Source of the DNA: Salmonella bongori NCTC 12419
Lineage (GTDB): Bacteria; Pseudomonadota; Gammaproteobacteria; Enterobacterales; Enterobacteriaceae
DNA length: 64,000 nucleotides
Assembly (NCBI RefSeq): GCF_000252995.1
Contig: NC_015761.1
Span: 2,046,001 to 2,110,000 of the forward strand
Reading direction: 5' to 3'
The translations under genes and the position numbers were made by a program. Below, piece by piece: positions 62,740 through 64,000 of this stretch (position 1 is its first letter; the number at the start of each line of letters is the position of its first letter). The notes under the pieces are model-generated. The model was not told where the DNA came from, ran no database searches, and worked only from the letters and a program-made list of their open reading frames with translations.

Positions 62740-64000
62740 ATGAATAAACCCTCCCAACATGTTTTCGTTACCGTACCCCACCCGCTGCTGCGTCTGGTCA
62801 GTTTAGGCCTGACCGCGTTTATCTTTACGCTCTTTTCACTGGCCTTATCGCGTTTCGGCACCCAACTTGCGCCGCTGTGGTTCCCCACGTCTATTATGAT
62901 GGTGGCGTTTTATCGCCATGCAGGCCGGCTGTGGCCAGGGATTGCGGTCGCCTGCTCACTCGGCAGTATCAGCGCCTCCCTGACGTTATTTCCTGCTGCC
63001 TCGCTTAACTTTAGCTGGACGGCAATTAATATTATCGAGGCGACCACCGGCGCAATACTGCTGCGTCAGTTGCTCCCCCGATATAATCCCTTACAAAATC
63101 TGAATGACTGGTTCCGTCTGGCTATCGGCAGCGCCGTGATTCCTCCGCTACTTGGCGGCCTGTTATTCTGGTTCATAGCGCCGGAAACGGTCGTCCCGAA
63201 AGCGTTTCTGATTTGGGTATTATCAGAAGCCATCGGCGCGCTGGCCGTGGTGCCGCTCGGTTTACTGTTTAAACCATATTATCTCTTGCGTCATCGCGAC
63301 CCGCATCTGTTACTGGAAACGCTATTGACCCTGGCCATTACACTGGCGTTAAGCTGGTTTTCCATGCGCTATGTTCCGTGGCCGTTTACATGCATCATTG
63401 TCCTGCTGATGTGGAGCGCGGTTCGCCTGCCGCGAATGGAGGCGTTTTTAATTTTTTTAGCTACTGTCATCGTGGTCTCACTTATGCTGGCCAATGACCC
63501 TACTCTGCTCGCCACGCCGAAAACCGATGTCATGATCAATATGCCGTGGCTACCTTTTTTAATGATCCTGTTGCCCGCCAATATGATGACGATGGTGATG
63601 TATGCGTTTCGGACAGAACGCAAGCACATCACGGAGAGCGAATCCCGCTTTCGTAACGCCATGGAATATTCCGCCATTGGCATGGCACTGGTCGGTACAG
63701 AGGGCCAGTGGCTACAGGTCAATAAGTCTCTGAGCCATTTTCTGGGCTATAACCAGGATGAATTACGCGCAATGACATTTCAGCAACTGACCTGGCCGGA
63801 AGATCTGAATAACGACCTTGAACAGATGAATATGCTGGTGCGCGGAGACATCAACAGCTATTCCATGGAAAAGCGCTACTACACCCGCAGTGGCGAAGTC
63901 GTCTGGGCGCTGCTGGCCGTCTCGCTGGTTCGCCATAAAGACAATCAACCCCTCTATTTTATTGCCCAGATTGAAGACATTAACGATCTCAAGCAAAGCG
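62740..64000 (+). CDS. dgcE: Diguanylate cyclase DgcE (YegE), N-terminal part, runs off the window
   Basis: The first 420 codons are present, starting MNKPSQHVFVTVPHPLL. A MASE1 membrane sensor domain covers residues 15 to about 290 (LAPLWFPTSIMMVAFYRH, LGLLFKPYYLLRHR, WSAVRLPRMEAFLIF). A PAS domain begins near residue 302 (RFRNAMEYSAIGMALVGTEGQWLQ). Further PAS, GGDEF and degenerate EAL domains are expected beyond the window. In E. coli the enzyme makes c-di-GMP for curli and biofilm control. Confidence 0.92.
   Translation, partial: MNKPSQHVFVTVPHPLLRLVSLGLTAFIFTLFSLALSRFGTQLAPLWFPTSIMMVAFYRHAGRLWPGIAVACSLGSISASLTLFPAASLNFSWTAINIIEATTGAILLRQLLPRYNPLQNLNDWFRLAIGSAVIPPLLGGLLFWFIAPETVVPKAFLIWVLSEAIGALAVVPLGLLFKPYYLLRHRDPHLLLETLLTLAITLALSWFSMRYVPWPFTCIIVLLMWSAVRLPRMEAFLIFLATVIVVSLMLANDPTLLATPKTDVMINMPWLPFLMILLPANMMTMVMYAFRTERKHITESESRFRNAMEYSAIGMALVGTEGQWLQVNKSLSHFLGYNQDELRAMTFQQLTWPEDLNNDLEQMNMLVRGDINSYSMEKRYYTRSGEVVWALLAVSLVRHKDNQPLYFIAQIEDINDLKQS

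Noticed and set aside
1..64000. Possible CRISPR arrays, tRNA or rRNA genes
   Set aside because: No regularly spaced direct repeats and no tRNA or rRNA-like sequence were seen on reading either strand. This was by eye only, so a short tRNA could be missed.

Overview
The window is enterobacterial chromosome, almost certainly Salmonella. The gene order phsABC, a type III effector slot, sbcB, plaP, yeeY, yeeZ, hisLGDCBHAFI, wzzB, ugd, gnd, O-antigen cluster, galF, colanic acid cluster, yegH, asmA, dcd, udk, dgcE is the Salmonella version of the his/rfb region. The effector slot, where S. enterica normally carries sopA, holds a chimera: a SopA-like N-terminus joined to an NleH/OspG-like kinase. 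From memory this matches SboH of Salmonella bongori, so S. bongori or a close non-enterica relative is my best guess for the organism. This was not checked against any database.

Layout. 1-3650: thiosulfate reductase operon phsABC on the minus strand. 3650-7590: an A+T-rich accessory segment with a frameshifted small gene that has its own ribosome binding site and terminator, the SopA/NleH chimera, and an IS3-family (IS407-like) insertion sequence. 7590-12610: sbcB, plaP, yeeY, yeeZ. 12700-20140: the histidine operon with its promoter, seven-histidine leader peptide, attenuator, eight structural genes with mostly overlapping stops and starts, and a shared terminator. 20199-24135: wzzB, ugd (with a clear PmrA box) and gnd. 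24251-31970: a low-G+C O-antigen cluster made of galE/gne, three GT4 and one GT2 glycosyltransferases and wzx, behind an ops/JUMPstart element. It has no intact wzy polymerase gene; an 874-base gap holds what looks like a decayed one. 31970-34084: galF and gnu. 34236-56869: the complete colanic acid cluster wza-wzb-wzc-wcaABCDEF-gmd-fcl-gmm-wcaI-cpsB-cpsG-wcaJ-wzxC-wcaKLM, on the minus strand, behind a second ops/JUMPstart element. 57533-64000: yegH, asmA, dcd, udk and the first 420 codons of dgcE, which runs off the end.

How the genes fit together. Two surface-polysaccharide systems lie side by side. The O-antigen genes point to a repeat unit that starts with GalNAc: gnu converts undecaprenyl-PP-GlcNAc to GalNAc, and the GalE-type enzyme has Cys instead of Tyr at position 299, the change linked to accepting N-acetylated sugars. 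Four glycosyltransferases plus the initiating sugar predict about five sugars per unit. WzzB would set chain length, but the polymerase must come from elsewhere or be lost. The colanic acid genes make GDP-mannose and GDP-fucose (cpsB, cpsG, gmd, fcl), start on lipid with glucose-1-phosphate (wcaJ), assemble and decorate the unit (wcaA, B, C, E, F, I, K, L), flip it (wzxC), polymerise it (wcaD) and export it (wza, wzb, wzc). The effector segment is a separate, horizontally acquired virulence module.
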